Notes: a model not told the origin generated them from the letters alone. Positions 17,280 through 26,908 are shown, counted from the first letter of the stretch. The stretch: 60,677 nt of DNA from an uncultured Sutterella sp. (GCA_900757865.1 CAAEPH010000003.1:1-60677); one strand, 5' to 3'. Made by a program: numbers and translations.

Positions 17280-18539
17280 GTGAAAACGCCTTTTGAATGG
17301 ACGATAGGTCTTACCTACACTCGAGCGGGTCGACGAGGACGCCGGAAAGACCGATTTATGTCCTTTATTTCTGCGATGTCGGTCGCATCGATTGCGTTGG
17401 GGGTGGCAGCACTCATCATCGTTCTTTCGGTGATGAACGGCTTTCAGAAAGAAGTTCGAGATCGCATGTTAAGTGTGGTGCCTCATATTGAAATCCGAGC
17501 CTACAAAGGTGTTCATCCCGATTGGCAGCAGATTGAGGCCATTTTGAAGAAAAATCCTGAAGTCCGTGGTGTCGCACCTTTCGTGCAGGGGCAAGGCTTG
17601 TTGACGGCGGGACCCTCCGTTCGAGGGGCTATGGTCAAGGGGATTGATCCCCAAGCGGAGCCCTCGGTGAGCGAGATCCACGAGCACCTTTTGGGGATTC
17701 CTAATTTAGCAGTGCTGGAGCCAGGTGAATTTCGAATCGTTTTGGGCAAAGACTTGGCCTATATGCTTGGCGTGACGGTAGGGGACAAGGTGGCCATGAT
17801 GGTCCCCGAGGGCAATGTCACGCCCGCTGGTGTGGTGCCTCGCATGCGTCAATTTACCGTCGTGGGGCTGATGAAATCCGGTCACTATGAGTACGACAGT
17901 TCCATGGCGCTTATTCATATCAAAGATGCGCAAGCGCTTTTTCGAACGGGCGGACCGCAGGGCTTACGATTGAAATTGGCCAACATGGATGAGGCACCGG
18001 CCGTTGCCAGAGCGCTCAATGCACAGATGCCCCAAGGATTGTTTGCTTCGGACTGGTCTGAACAAAACCGTACTTGGTTTGCGGCTGTCCAAGTTGAAAA
18101 ACGAATGATGGGCATCATTTTATTTTTGATCGTCCTCGTGGGGGCTTTTGGCTTAGTCTCGACGCTGGTGATGACGGTAAAAGAAAAACAAGCCGATATC
18201 GCGATTTTGCGAACTCTAGGTGCCTCTGAGGGCGCTATTATGCGTATTTTTATTATTCAAGGCAGTATTGTGGGTTTGGTGGGCGTGACGGTCGGCGTGA
18301 CGGCTGGCTGGCTCATCGCCGAAAATGTGGGTGCCATTGTGCATGCGATTGAACAGCTCTTTGGGATCGCCTTTTTACCAAAAGAGGTCTACTTTATTTC
18401 GTCGATGCCAAGCGATCCGCGATTAAGCGACATTGTGCCGATCGCTATTGTTTCGTTGTTATTGAGTTTGATCGCGACGCTGTACCCGAGTTGGCGCGCA
18501 GCTCGAACCAATCCCGCGGAGGCTTTACGCTATGAATAA
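17280..18539 (+). CDS. lolC: lipoprotein-releasing ABC transporter permease LolC/E
   Basis: Inner-membrane subunit that extracts lipoproteins for hand-over to LolA. The protein has 419 residues. A first membrane helix is at about 30-55, a large periplasmic domain follows, and three helices lie at about 277-301, 323-348 and 387-410 (FtsX-type permease domain). It starts at GTG 17280 behind GAAGGAG. The end overlaps lolD by 8 bases. Only one permease gene is here, as in many betaproteobacteria where one LolC/E-type protein probably serves as a homodimer; another could lie elsewhere. Confidence 0.93.
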   Translation: MKTPFEWTIGLTYTRAGRRGRRKDRFMSFISAMSVASIALGVAALIIVLSVMNGFQKEVRDRMLSVVPHIEIRAYKGVHPDWQQIEAILKKNPEVRGVAPFVQGQGLLTAGPSVRGAMVKGIDPQAEPSVSEIHEHLLGIPNLAVLEPGEFRIVLGKDLAYMLGVTVGDKVAMMVPEGNVTPAGVVPRMRQFTVVGLMKSGHYEYDSSMALIHIKDAQALFRTGGPQGLRLKLANMDEAPAVARALNAQMPQGLFASDWSEQNRTWFAAVQVEKRMMGIILFLIVLVGAFGLVSTLVMTVKEKQADIAILRTLGASEGAIMRIFIIQGSIVGLVGVTVGVTAGWLIAENVGAIVHAIEQLFGIAFLPKEVYFISSMPSDPRLSDIVPIAIVSLLLSLIATLYPSWRAARTNPAEALRYE

Positions 18540-19224
18540 TGTTTTGGTCGCCGAACATCTCAGTAAACACTATCGCGACGGAATGCATGACGTCCGTGTG
18601 TTGGAGGACGTTTCGTTAACCGTCAAAGCAGGAGAAGTGGTTGCTATTTTAGGCTCTTCGGGTTCTGGAAAATCAACCCTTTTGCACCTACTGGGGGGAT
18701 TGGACGACTTTGATAGTGGTGAAGTGTGGATCGCCGGACAAGCGCTGAGTGCGTTATCGAGCAACGCCAAAGCGCAGTTGCGTAACCGCTCATTGGGCTT
18801 TGTTTACCAGTTTCACCATTTGTTGCCCGAGTTCTCAGCGCTTGACAACGTGGCCATGCCACTGTGGATTCGACATGAGGATAGAGCCGAGGCTAGTGCC
18901 AAGGCTCAACGGTTGCTCGAGGCGGTGGGACTTGAACATCGGTTGACGCATTTGCCGAGTCAACTCTCGGGTGGCGAGCGTCAACGCGTTGCCATTGCAC
19001 GGGCTTTGGTGACGCGGCCGCTTTGTTTGTTGGCTGACGAGCCTACTGGAAATTTGGATCGACGTACCGCCTCAGCCGTTTTTTCGCTTTTTCTCTCCTT
19101 AGCCCGCTCCCAAGAGACGGCGACAGTCATCGTGACGCATGACGAAGCGCTCGCTCGAGAGTGCGATCGAGCGATTCGTCTCGAGCAGGGACAAGTGAAG
19201 GAGCTCTCCGAGCGCGTTGAGTAA
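18532..19224 (+). CDS. lolD: lipoprotein-releasing ABC transporter ATPase LolD
   Basis: ATPase subunit powering lipoprotein release together with LolC/E. The protein has 230 residues. Walker A GSSGSGKST is near residue 42, the signature LSGGERQRVAIARAL near 144 and Walker B LLADEPTGNLD near 165. The ATG lies within the last codons of lolC, indicating coupled translation. Confidence 0.96.
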   Translation: MNNVLVAEHLSKHYRDGMHDVRVLEDVSLTVKAGEVVAILGSSGSGKSTLLHLLGGLDDFDSGEVWIAGQALSALSSNAKAQLRNRSLGFVYQFHHLLPEFSALDNVAMPLWIRHEDRAEASAKAQRLLEAVGLEHRLTHLPSQLSGGERQRVAIARALVTRPLCLLADEPTGNLDRRTASAVFSLFLSLARSQETATVIVTHDEALARECDRAIRLEQGQVKELSERVE

Positions 19225-19254
19225 GCCAACGCACGATGATGAGAAGAAATCAAT

Positions 19255-20055
19255 ATGGCTTTGAAATGGATCGATACACACACTCACCTGCAGGCGAGTG
19301 ATTTTGACGCGGATTTGCTAGCGCTTATTGAGCAGGCACGTGCAAGTGGCGTGGTAGACATGGTCATCTGCGCGGGAAGCCGAGACGATTGGCAGCGTTG
19401 CGCTGACATTGCTCATAGCTTTGATCTGAGTTATATGTTAGGGATTCACCCGCTTTTTACCCCTCAAGCCCAAGAGCGTGACCTCGCCACTCTCACTCAG
19501 CGTATTGAAGGAGCCATGGCGGATCCACACTTTATTGGTATCGGTGAAATTGGCCTTGATGGGTTCGTGCCCACCTTGGATGATGAGCGCCAGGAGTATT
19601 TCTTTTACGAACAACTGCGTTTAGCCAAAACGTTTGATTTACCGATATCCTGCCACATTCGTCGAAGCGGTTCACGACTACTCAAATACTTTAATCGCGT
19701 GGGTAAGGTCCATGGCGTGCTCCACGCTTTCAATGGCTCTGACGATGAACTCAAGCGTTTTTCTGCTCTGGGGTTCAAGTTTGGGTTTGGCGGAGCAAGT
19801 ACCTATGCGGGCAGTCTTCGGATACGTCGGCACTTAGCTCAATTGCCAGCGACAGCGTGGGTACTTGAAACGGATGCGCCGGATATTCCGTCGAGCGAGC
19901 GTCGCGACAGCGGAAACCTTCGCACAGAACCGATTGATATTGTTCAAACTGCTCAGGTGGCCGCCACCTTACGCGGGCGCACCCTTCAAGAGATCTCGGA
20001 AGAGACTTTTCGCAATGCGCTCGACGTGTTTCCACGGTTGCAAATACGCCATTGA
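19255..20055 (+). CDS. tatD: TatD-family metal-dependent DNase
   Basis: Metal-dependent hydrolase of the amidohydrolase superfamily; E. coli TatD and relatives act as DNases. The protein has 266 residues. Metal ligands are visible in DTHTH near residue 7, GEIGLD near 98, SCHIRRSG near 131, the HAFNG segment near 155 and the ETDAPD motif near 203. It follows lolD by 30 bases and probably belongs to the same transcript. A TatD paralogue (YcfH or YjjV type) is equally possible. Confidence 0.88.
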   Translation: MALKWIDTHTHLQASDFDADLLALIEQARASGVVDMVICAGSRDDWQRCADIAHSFDLSYMLGIHPLFTPQAQERDLATLTQRIEGAMADPHFIGIGEIGLDGFVPTLDDERQEYFFYEQLRLAKTFDLPISCHIRRSGSRLLKYFNRVGKVHGVLHAFNGSDDELKRFSALGFKFGFGGASTYAGSLRIRRHLAQLPATAWVLETDAPDIPSSERRDSGNLRTEPIDIVQTAQVAATLRGRTLQEISEETFRNALDVFPRLQIRH

Positions 20056-20263
20056 GTCATAAAAGTATAGACGGGAAATTACTAATCTTTTAGAAGGGAA
20101 AAAACACAGATTCTCCTTAATGTCAGTGTTAGACTAGGTCGAATCTTTTTTAATATTGAGTTAGAAGAGATTTAACCACTGACGTGGCCATTTCGTCATG
20201 GAATGGGTTGGCGAGCCAGTGCCTCAGCTTGGCTGATTCGCGAATTAACGGGTAGGAGGGTCT
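20056..20263. other. intergenic gap tatD to ACT-domain gene
   Basis: 208 bases without an open frame worth naming. I see no U-tailed terminator. A CCATT/AATGG hairpin lies near 20188-20206, and a strong AGGAGG precedes the next gene. A promoter is expected but none stands out. Confidence 0.5.
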
Positions 20264-20824
20264 ATGTTGTCAAATGATAGTATTTTGGTCGCTGTCATCG
20301 GGGAGGATAAACCCGGTGTGATAGCAGCAGTGACGACCACCCTAACCCGCCTAGGGTGTAACGTCGAGGAGATGACGCAATCGATTTTGCGTCAACAATT
20401 TGCCAGTATCTTTTTGGTGAATAAACCTGAGGGCTTACTCAACGAGCACCTTGAACTCGAATTAAACACAGCATTCAAAGCGAAGCATTTTTCGCTCTCC
20501 ATTGTCATTCGGGATGTGGCCACCACAGAGTGTCCCACGGTCGGCGAGCCGTTTGTATTGAGTGTATGGGGGCCCGATCGCAATGACATCATTGCCGTCT
20601 TTTCCAAGATTTGTGCAGAACACAAAATCAATATTGAAGCGCTGCGAGCGTTTCGTATTGAAGAAGGGCAAAGTCTCCAAGTCCTCGAAGTACGTATTCC
20701 CGATGATGTCGATTTACGCAGTCTCAAGAGTGTGATGGCGGATCGTGCACGCGCCATGGGCCTCTTTATCAATATCCAACACGCTCATATTTTTGAAGCG
20801 ATTCATCGCGTCAGGGCCGATTAA
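20264..20824 (+). CDS. two-ACT-domain regulatory protein
   Basis: Protein of 186 residues with two ACT domains. The first (about 5-75) begins ILVAVIGEDKPGVIAAVTTTLTRLGCNVEEM and the second (about 95-170) begins FVLSVWGPDRNDIIAVFSKI. ACT domains usually bind amino acids. The arrangement resembles GcvR, the glycine-cleavage regulator. The gene stands 13 bases before a UPF0210 gene, and in many bacteria a shorter ACT protein (UPF0237) precedes UPF0210. The two are therefore probably functional partners. No enzyme or DNA-binding domain is present; the ligand is unknown. Confidence 0.8.
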   Translation: MLSNDSILVAVIGEDKPGVIAAVTTTLTRLGCNVEEMTQSILRQQFASIFLVNKPEGLLNEHLELELNTAFKAKHFSLSIVIRDVATTECPTVGEPFVLSVWGPDRNDIIAVFSKICAEHKINIEALRAFRIEEGQSLQVLEVRIPDDVDLRSLKSVMADRARAMGLFINIQHAHIFEAIHRVRAD

Positions 20825-20837
20825 TGTGAGGTGAGCT

Positions 20838-22211
20838 ATGCTGACAGATCGTGAAGTACTTTCCACCATCAATATGTTACGTAGCGAACACCTGGATGTT
20901 CGAACGGTGACGATGGGGATCAATTTGTTTGACTGCGCGAGCCATGATTACGACACTTTTGCTTATAAAGTGCGAAGCAAAATTCTGCGCTATGCCGAGC
21001 ATTTGGTCGAGACTTGTGACACGGTGGGACAACGCTACGGCGTGCCTGTGGTCAATAAGCGAATATCCGTGAGTCCCATTGGGACGGTGTGTGCAGGCTT
21101 TTCAAGTGCCGAGATGGTGCAGGTGTGCCGGGTGCTCGATGAGTGTGCAAAGTCCGTTGGTGTGGACTTTATTGGCGGGTTTGGTGCACTGGTTGAAAAA
21201 GGCATCACACCGGGTGAACGTCATCTTATTGAGTCTCTGCCCGAAGCGTTGGCGGTCACAGACCGGATTTGTTCGTCCATCAATGTGGGCTCGACCAAAG
21301 CGGGGATCAATATGGATGCCGTATCCCTGATGGGTGAGACCATTGTGAAAGTTGCACAGGCCACCGCCGACCGGGATGCGATTGGCTGCGCAAAATTGGT
21401 CGTTTTTTGCAATATTCCTCAAGATGTTCCGTTTATGGCCGGTGCCTATTTAGGCATTGGCGAGCCTGATGTGGTGATTAACGTTGGGGTCTCGGGCCCT
21501 GGTGTTGTGAAAAAAGCGCTAGAGCGTGCCGTGGCGGACAAGTCGCGCACGCTGACGCTTACGGATGTCGCGGAAGTGATCAAACACACCGCGTACAAGG
21601 TGACACGTGTGGGCGAGATTATCGGAGGCGATGTCGCCAAGGCACTGGGATTGCCTTTCGGTGTTGCGGATCTGTCGCTTGCACCGACACCCGCGGTGGG
21701 GGATAGCGTTGGGGAAATTTTCCAGACGTTGGGGTTGTCTTCCATTGGTGCCCCTGGCACCACAGCGTTGTTGGCCATGCTCAATGATGCCGTGAAGAAA
21801 GGGGGTGTTTTCGCTTCATCAAATGTTGGAGGGCTTTCGGGAGCCTTTATCCCTGTGTCGGAAGACAGTGCCATTGAAGCGGCTGCACGATCTGGTCGAT
21901 TGACGTTTGAAAAGCTAGAGGCCATGACCTCTGTGTGTTCCGTGGGGCTAGACATGATTGCGATTCCTGGGGATACCCCAGCGAGCACGATCGCAGCCAT
22001 TATTGCTGACGAAAGTGCTATTGGCATGATCAATAACAAAACGACGGCCGTGCGTGTAATCCCTGTGCCTGGAAAGGGCGTTGGTGAGAAGGCTGTTTTT
22101 GGAGGGCTCTTGGGTGAAGCCGCCATTATTCGTCTTCCTCAAGGGGAAGCTCAGTCCTTTATTCAATTAGGAGGTCGTATTCCTGCTCCCATTCATTCGT
22201 TGAAGAATTAA
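20838..22211 (+). CDS. UPF0210/DUF711 family protein
   Basis: Protein of 457 residues, typical of the UPF0210 (DUF711, PFL-like) family, whose function is not established. Recognisable features are the start MLTDREVLSTINML, the segment RISVSPIGTVCAGF, and Gly/Ser-rich turns such as GGLSGAFIPVSEDS. The fold is related to glycyl-radical pyruvate formate-lyase, but I see no glycyl-radical site. It is co-transcribed with the ACT-domain gene upstream and ends before a strong terminator. A metabolic enzyme regulated by the ACT protein is a reasonable guess only. Confidence 0.88.
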   Translation: MLTDREVLSTINMLRSEHLDVRTVTMGINLFDCASHDYDTFAYKVRSKILRYAEHLVETCDTVGQRYGVPVVNKRISVSPIGTVCAGFSSAEMVQVCRVLDECAKSVGVDFIGGFGALVEKGITPGERHLIESLPEALAVTDRICSSINVGSTKAGINMDAVSLMGETIVKVAQATADRDAIGCAKLVVFCNIPQDVPFMAGAYLGIGEPDVVINVGVSGPGVVKKALERAVADKSRTLTLTDVAEVIKHTAYKVTRVGEIIGGDVAKALGLPFGVADLSLAPTPAVGDSVGEIFQTLGLSSIGAPGTTALLAMLNDAVKKGGVFASSNVGGLSGAFIPVSEDSAIEAAARSGRLTFEKLEAMTSVCSVGLDMIAIPGDTPASTIAAIIADESAIGMINNKTTAVRVIPVPGKGVGEKAVFGGLLGEAAIIRLPQGEAQSFIQLGGRIPAPIHSLKN

Positions 22212-22249
22212 GTGGGATCGATACCGACGACAAAGCGTTTTTTTCGTGG

Positions 22250-22292
22250 TGCCGCCGATAGTCAAGACAAAGCTATCGGCGGCATTTTTTTT
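22250..22292 (+). terminator. terminator after UPF0210 gene
   Basis: A perfect 12-bp stem TGCCGCCGATAG (22250-22261) with 22273-22284 is followed by eight T. Confidence 0.95.
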
Positions 22293-22301
22293 GTTCAAAA
22301 A

Positions 22302-22336
22302 AGCAGGAGGTTTCCCTCTTGCTAGCTATATAGGAG
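22302..22336 (+). promoter_or_regulatory. hairpin and ribosome site before autotransporter gene
   Basis: GCAGGAGG pairs with CCTCTTGC around a TTTC loop, and a second AGGAGG follows near 22331-22336, 6 bases before the ATG. A ribosome-site-like sequence is thus sequestered in a hairpin just ahead of the free one. Confidence 0.45.
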
Positions 22337-22342
22337 GTAGCA

Positions 22343-24481
22343 ATGCCAACTTGTTATTTTGGGCGTGTGCCCCTGCTCTTAGGAATGTTGTCACTAGGGG
22401 TAGGTGGATCAGCCACCGCTAGCTCGATACAGGTGATAGGCGATATGGATAGCCCGGTGTATACCATTTCACGTGAACACCATGAGGTGCAGTTGGGAAT
22501 AAAACATGAGCATATGGGCGAGCTCTATGAAAACAGTGCCATTGAGGTGACTCTAGAGGGAAGCGATCCGTCGACGATCTTTCGTGGTCCAACAAGTGAG
22601 CAGATGAGAAACAATCAAGATGATGTTGATGAGGTTCCACTATTGACAATGCCCAAAGTGGTGCTCCTTGGAGAGGCAAAGACGTTAGGCCAAGCACGGT
22701 ATACGAGCACAGGGCTCACTCAAACCATACTGACCGAGCAGCCTTTAAGTGAAGAACAGATTCTGGAGTTGGACCTTCAGGCTTTTAATGTGTACAGCGA
22801 CCATTCTGAGCCATTGGAATATTTAGATGATGCCCCACTATTGCCCAACTACAGTGGGGTCTTCAGTGCTGTTTCGCTCGCCTCACCTCTGCGACTTAGC
22901 CCTCAAGCCGCATATCGTTTTGGTGATACCCATACCCAAAAAGGGAACTGGGTTATGGGGGCGAACAGTTTGTGGATTGTGAACAATACGACGCAAGCGA
23001 ACAAGCCTTTACTCACCGTGGAGCCCGGAGCTGTGTTGTTTTTTGAATTGGGTTCAGGGGTTTTGATAGATCACACTCAAGCTGAGCAATCAAAGACGCG
23101 GGTTCCTTTGGTCGTGTGTGAAGGCGAAAATTGTGTGCAAGGTGCTGAGGCGTTGACGGTGATCTTTAAGGAAGAGCAAGACGACTTCTCGTATTATCAA
23201 CCAGGGCAGGCTCATTTGACATCAAATGGCTTGACGGTGACACCAGGTCGTTGGCAAGCAGAGGGTACCTTTGCGGGCATAGCTGAAAGCATTCGGGAGC
23301 ACGCATTCGACCCCAAGGCCAGTGCTGTTGAACATAAGATGTTGGGCACTTTGTCAACGCCAGTGATGTGGACGAGCTTACTGGGTGACCTTGCTCTGAA
23401 AGGACAAGCTTTGGGAACCCAAATTTCTATGGAAGACACTTTGGGTTTTCATGTTGTTGACTTTGAAGAAGGCCCTTATGGGCCAGGTGTGGGATATGGT
23501 TGGCTATGGGAGCCTAACGTCTTGAAGGAACACCGGCTGTTTTCATCGATTCACCTCATGGGTAAGCCGCCAAAGAAAAAAGTCAAAGATGACAAAAAGA
23601 AAAGCAAAAAAGAGCCCCTTCGTAGTGCTGTACGCGTGAGGCTGTTGGGTGGAAAAATGCAGGGACGTGTGAGCTCTGTCGATCGGTACTCCTCTGAGCT
23701 TTTACGTGGTGATATCACCCGCACGAGAGAAGGTTTGGAGTTTGCCTATGATCATCGCAACAAGGATAAGTCCTCATGGTGGGGATTGCGGGCGTTATAC
23801 CAAACCAGTTACGTGAGCACAAAAGATGATGAGCTAAAGTTCTACGATTGGACGGGTGACTCGGATATGTTGACCATAAAGGGGTATTGGGCACAGCCCT
23901 CGCCACAGGGACACTGGTTGGGTAGCGTGAGCTACGCTCAAGCTGAGGATCAAGTGAGAATACAGGACTTTTGGATGCTCAGCGAGGTGGAACCCACTCG
24001 ACGAGCGTACCAGCTGGGAGTGAGTCATGTCTGGCACAGCGATACCGCGCATTGGGGATTGAGCCCTTGGGGCTCGCTTGGAGGCTCAATGCTGTATTTC
24101 CCCAAAGTGTCCTATCCCATCAAATTTGATGGCGAAGCCCTTATGGAGGTTAGTGAGAAAGCACAGTGGTTAGCTCGTCTGGAAGCCGGTGTTGGGTTTT
24201 CTGCGCGTTGGCAACTCAACGAAAAATGGGGTTTGAGGTGGCAAACCGGGGCAGAACTCTCGCTTCTTGAAGGACAGCGTCATCCCAAGTTGACAATTCA
24301 GGCGGGAAAGGCGAGTACAACGATTCAAACAGAACCCTTTGCCCCCGCCAAACTCAGTCTATCGTCGACTCTATTAGCCAAAACACCTTGGACTTTGTTG
24401 CGATGTTCCGTGACGTGTTCCAGGGATAGCCGTCACAACTGGCAGTCGACCTGGGGCATTGAAGCGCACTTTGCGGTTTAG
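22343..24481 (+). CDS. autotransporter-like outer-membrane protein
   Basis: Exported protein of 712 residues that I do not recognise in detail. An N-terminal signal peptide (about 1-26, hydrophobic core LLLGMLSLGVGG, likely cut after SATA) points to Sec export. Residues 27-405 form a polar region without clear repeats. A lysine-rich linker lies at about 408-426 (KKKVKDDKKKSKK). The last 285 residues show alternating hydrophobic/aromatic strands (GLRALYQTSYV, HWLGSVSYAQA, WGLRWQTGAELSL) as in an autotransporter beta-barrel. The final residue is Val rather than the common Phe or Trp, and a Cys pair near the C terminus (RCSVTC) is unusual. It stands alone between two terminator-like hairpins. 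Surface display is inferred. Confidence 0.65.
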   Translation: MPTCYFGRVPLLLGMLSLGVGGSATASSIQVIGDMDSPVYTISREHHEVQLGIKHEHMGELYENSAIEVTLEGSDPSTIFRGPTSEQMRNNQDDVDEVPLLTMPKVVLLGEAKTLGQARYTSTGLTQTILTEQPLSEEQILELDLQAFNVYSDHSEPLEYLDDAPLLPNYSGVFSAVSLASPLRLSPQAAYRFGDTHTQKGNWVMGANSLWIVNNTTQANKPLLTVEPGAVLFFELGSGVLIDHTQAEQSKTRVPLVVCEGENCVQGAEALTVIFKEEQDDFSYYQPGQAHLTSNGLTVTPGRWQAEGTFAGIAESIREHAFDPKASAVEHKMLGTLSTPVMWTSLLGDLALKGQALGTQISMEDTLGFHVVDFEEGPYGPGVGYGWLWEPNVLKEHRLFSSIHLMGKPPKKKVKDDKKKSKKEPLRSAVRVRLLGGKMQGRVSSVDRYSSELLRGDITRTREGLEFAYDHRNKDKSSWWGLRALYQTSYVSTKDDELKFYDWTGDSDMLTIKGYWAQPSPQGHWLGSVSYAQAEDQVRIQDFWMLSEVEPTRRAYQLGVSHVWHSDTAHWGLSPWGSLGGSMLYFPKVSYPIKFDGEALMEVSEKAQWLARLEAGVGFSARWQLNEKWGLRWQTGAELSLLEGQRHPKLTIQAGKASTTIQTEPFAPAKLSLSSTLLAKTPWTLLRCSVTCSRDSRHNWQSTWGIEAHFAV

Positions 24482-24493
24482 AGGAGTGCGCTA

Positions 24494-24524
24494 GGGGTGA
24501 GGGGCGAAGGCGCCCCCTCACTCC
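24494..24524 (+). terminator. GC-rich hairpin after autotransporter gene
   Basis: GGGGTGAGGGGCG (24494-24506) pairs almost fully with 24511-24524 (one bulge, one G-U). No T-run follows, so it may be an mRNA 3'-end stabiliser or an inefficient terminator. Confidence 0.5.
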
Positions 24525-24600
24525 ATTGGGTAGATGGTCATTGGGAAAAATAACGAAACAAGCTCAGCAAGGCACTTTGAGGCAGAGGCAAGTGTGAGCT

Positions 24601-24609
24601 TGCTACAAT
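24601..24609 (+). promoter_or_regulatory. extended -10 promoter of relA
   Basis: TGCTACAAT is an extended -10 element (TGn plus TACAAT), 84 bases upstream of the relA ATG. No strong -35 is needed with this class and none is seen. Confidence 0.5.
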
Positions 24610-24692
24610 GAGAGTACGAAAAAAAGCTCTTCAAGCTCAAAAAATAAAGCGCTCCCACAAGGCGAGCTACACGAATAACAGGAAGAAAACCC

Positions 24693-26834
24693 ATGAGCAG
24701 CCCAGACGCTAATAAGGAAGAAAAGCGCAATGAACCAACGGTCGATGTTGGTTTAGCAAAACGGTTGGTTGAACCTCTGTACAAAGATGTCGTACTCAAA
24801 ACAGGCGAACCCGCCCTTGAGCACGCAGAAGCCATGGTCGAGATTCTCAAGGAAGTTCGAGATGATCCCGAAATGACGGCTGCTGCCTATCTTTTTCTCG
24901 TGCCTGTGATTGTTCACACATCGAGTGATTTGATTGAGAAGAGTTTTGGCCCTTCCGTAAACGGCCTTGTTCAAGAGTTGGGTCGTATTAATAAACTCTC
25001 GCAGATGGCCCGTAGCGATAGTGAAGCTAACGCCTCGAACCAAGCAGAAGCCATGCGTAAGATGCTCATTGCGATGTGTAATGACCTTCGGGTGGTGTTG
25101 CTCAAATTAGCAAGCCGTCTGCAGACGCTTCGGTGGTTGGCGAAAACCAACTCGCCGTGGCAAAAGACGTTTGGCGAGGAAACACTAGCTTTGTATGCTC
25201 CCTTGGCCAATCGCTTGGGGATTTGGCAGATGAAGTGGGAGCTTGAAGATCTCTCGCTACGCTTTACGCACCCTGAGGAATATCACGCTATTGCTCGAGA
25301 GCTCGATGAAAGTCGTGAGGAGCGTCTCGAGTTTATGCAGGGCGCTGTCAAATATATTCAAGATTTGATGGCGCAAAATCACATTCAAGCCCAAGTTTCA
25401 GGACGCCCCAAGCATATTTATTCCATTTGGAAGAAGATGCAACGCAAGCATTTGCGTTTTGATCAACTCTTTGATGTGCGAGCGGTGCGCATTATTGTGC
25501 AGACGGTGGAGCAGTGTTATCAGGTTCTCTCGATTATTCACGAGAGTTTCCCAATGCTCAGCAAAGAGTATGACGACTATATTGCAAAGCCCAAACCCAA
25601 TGGCTATCAATCGTTACACACGGTTGTGACTGATCGACAAAACCGCCCAATCGAAATCCAGATTCGTACACAAGCCATGCACGAATTTGCCGAATTAGGG
25701 GTGGCCGCTCACTGGCGCTACAAAGAAGCCGGTAACTCCAATGGGGTGAGTTCTGCAGAAGAGCAGCGAGTGGCCTGGTTGCGACAACTCTTGGCGTGGA
25801 GCAGCGACATGCAGCACACGCAACAGGGGGAACACCCTGAGGCGGTGGCTGATGATCATGTGTATGTGTTGACCCCTCAGGGGCGCGTGGTGGTGCTCCC
25901 AGCTGGAGCTACGCCCGTGGATTTTGCCTATCAAATTCACACCGAATTAGGCCATCGCACGCGAGGGGCCAAGGTCGATGGCGCCATGGTGCCACTCAAT
26001 ACGGCACTTAAAACGGGACAAACGGTTGAGATTATTGCGGGCAAAACGGGCCAACCCTCTCGAGATTGGCTCACCCCCGAGTTGGGTTATGCGGCGAGTC
26101 AGCGTACGCGAAACAAAGTACGGCAATGGTTTAATCAGCAACAAGCTGCACAACTGATGGCGGAAGGTCGAGAGAAAATCGATAAAGAGCTCGCTCGCCT
26201 GGGTAAAACCGCCATCAAACTCGACGAATTGGCCAAACGTTTAGGGTTTGAGCGAATCGACGATTTGTGCTTGGCTTACGCGAAAGAAGAAATTTCACCC
26301 CAAGCCTTGATGACCGCGGTACAACCGCCCAAGGCACCAGAGCCCGAACCTGAGGTTGTGGAGGTTCAGGCTTCACGGCATGTGCGGGATAAAAGTGGTG
26401 TGCTGGTCGTTGGGGTGGACTCGTTGTTGACACAACTCGCGCGTTGTTGCCATCCGGTGCCCCCGGACGAGATTGTGGGGTATGTCACGCGAGGGCGTGG
26501 TGTGACCATTCACCGGTGCGACTGCCCGAATATTCGCAACATGACCGAACAAGATCATGAACGCCTGATTGAGGTGAGTTGGGGCAAACCCAAGCAAGAC
26601 AGTGTTTATCCGGTGGATGTGCTGATTGTGGCGCAGGAACGCTCTGGGTTGCTGAAGGATGTCTCCGAAGTGTTTATGCGACAAAAGCAACACGTCATTG
26701 GGATGGCTTCACAACGCCAAAAGAGTGACATGCGCATGCGCTTTACCATTGAAATACAGTCCGTTGACAGCCTGAAAGTCTCCTTGAGTCTGTTAAGAGA
26801 GTTACCCGGGGTTCTCTCAGCGAGACGAATTTAG
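24693..26834 (+). CDS. relA: (p)ppGpp synthetase RelA
   Basis: Ribosome-associated synthetase of the alarmone (p)ppGpp in amino-acid starvation. The protein has 713 residues. The pseudo-hydrolase domain (about 30-190) lacks the HD metal-binding pair (FLVPVI in its place), so it is RelA rather than SpoT. The synthetase domain contains FDVRAVRIIV and YIAKPKPNGYQSLHTVV near residues 265-315. A TGS domain (about 390-455) follows, then the zinc-finger-like LARCCHPVP and CDCPN segment near 575-612 and a C-terminal ACT/RRM domain. A SpoT-type hydrolase must be elsewhere. Confidence 0.95.
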   Translation: MSSPDANKEEKRNEPTVDVGLAKRLVEPLYKDVVLKTGEPALEHAEAMVEILKEVRDDPEMTAAAYLFLVPVIVHTSSDLIEKSFGPSVNGLVQELGRINKLSQMARSDSEANASNQAEAMRKMLIAMCNDLRVVLLKLASRLQTLRWLAKTNSPWQKTFGEETLALYAPLANRLGIWQMKWELEDLSLRFTHPEEYHAIARELDESREERLEFMQGAVKYIQDLMAQNHIQAQVSGRPKHIYSIWKKMQRKHLRFDQLFDVRAVRIIVQTVEQCYQVLSIIHESFPMLSKEYDDYIAKPKPNGYQSLHTVVTDRQNRPIEIQIRTQAMHEFAELGVAAHWRYKEAGNSNGVSSAEEQRVAWLRQLLAWSSDMQHTQQGEHPEAVADDHVYVLTPQGRVVVLPAGATPVDFAYQIHTELGHRTRGAKVDGAMVPLNTALKTGQTVEIIAGKTGQPSRDWLTPELGYAASQRTRNKVRQWFNQQQAAQLMAEGREKIDKELARLGKTAIKLDELAKRLGFERIDDLCLAYAKEEISPQALMTAVQPPKAPEPEPEVVEVQASRHVRDKSGVLVVGVDSLLTQLARCCHPVPPDEIVGYVTRGRGVTIHRCDCPNIRNMTEQDHERLIEVSWGKPKQDSVYPVDVLIVAQERSGLLKDVSEVFMRQKQHVIGMASQRQKSDMRMRFTIEIQSVDSLKVSLSLLRELPGVLSARRI

Positions 26835-26908
26835 TGATAGAGACTCCCGTGGATACGGGATATTGGATAAGAAAATGGACTTTTTTTCGATTTTTTAGGG
26901 GTAAATAC

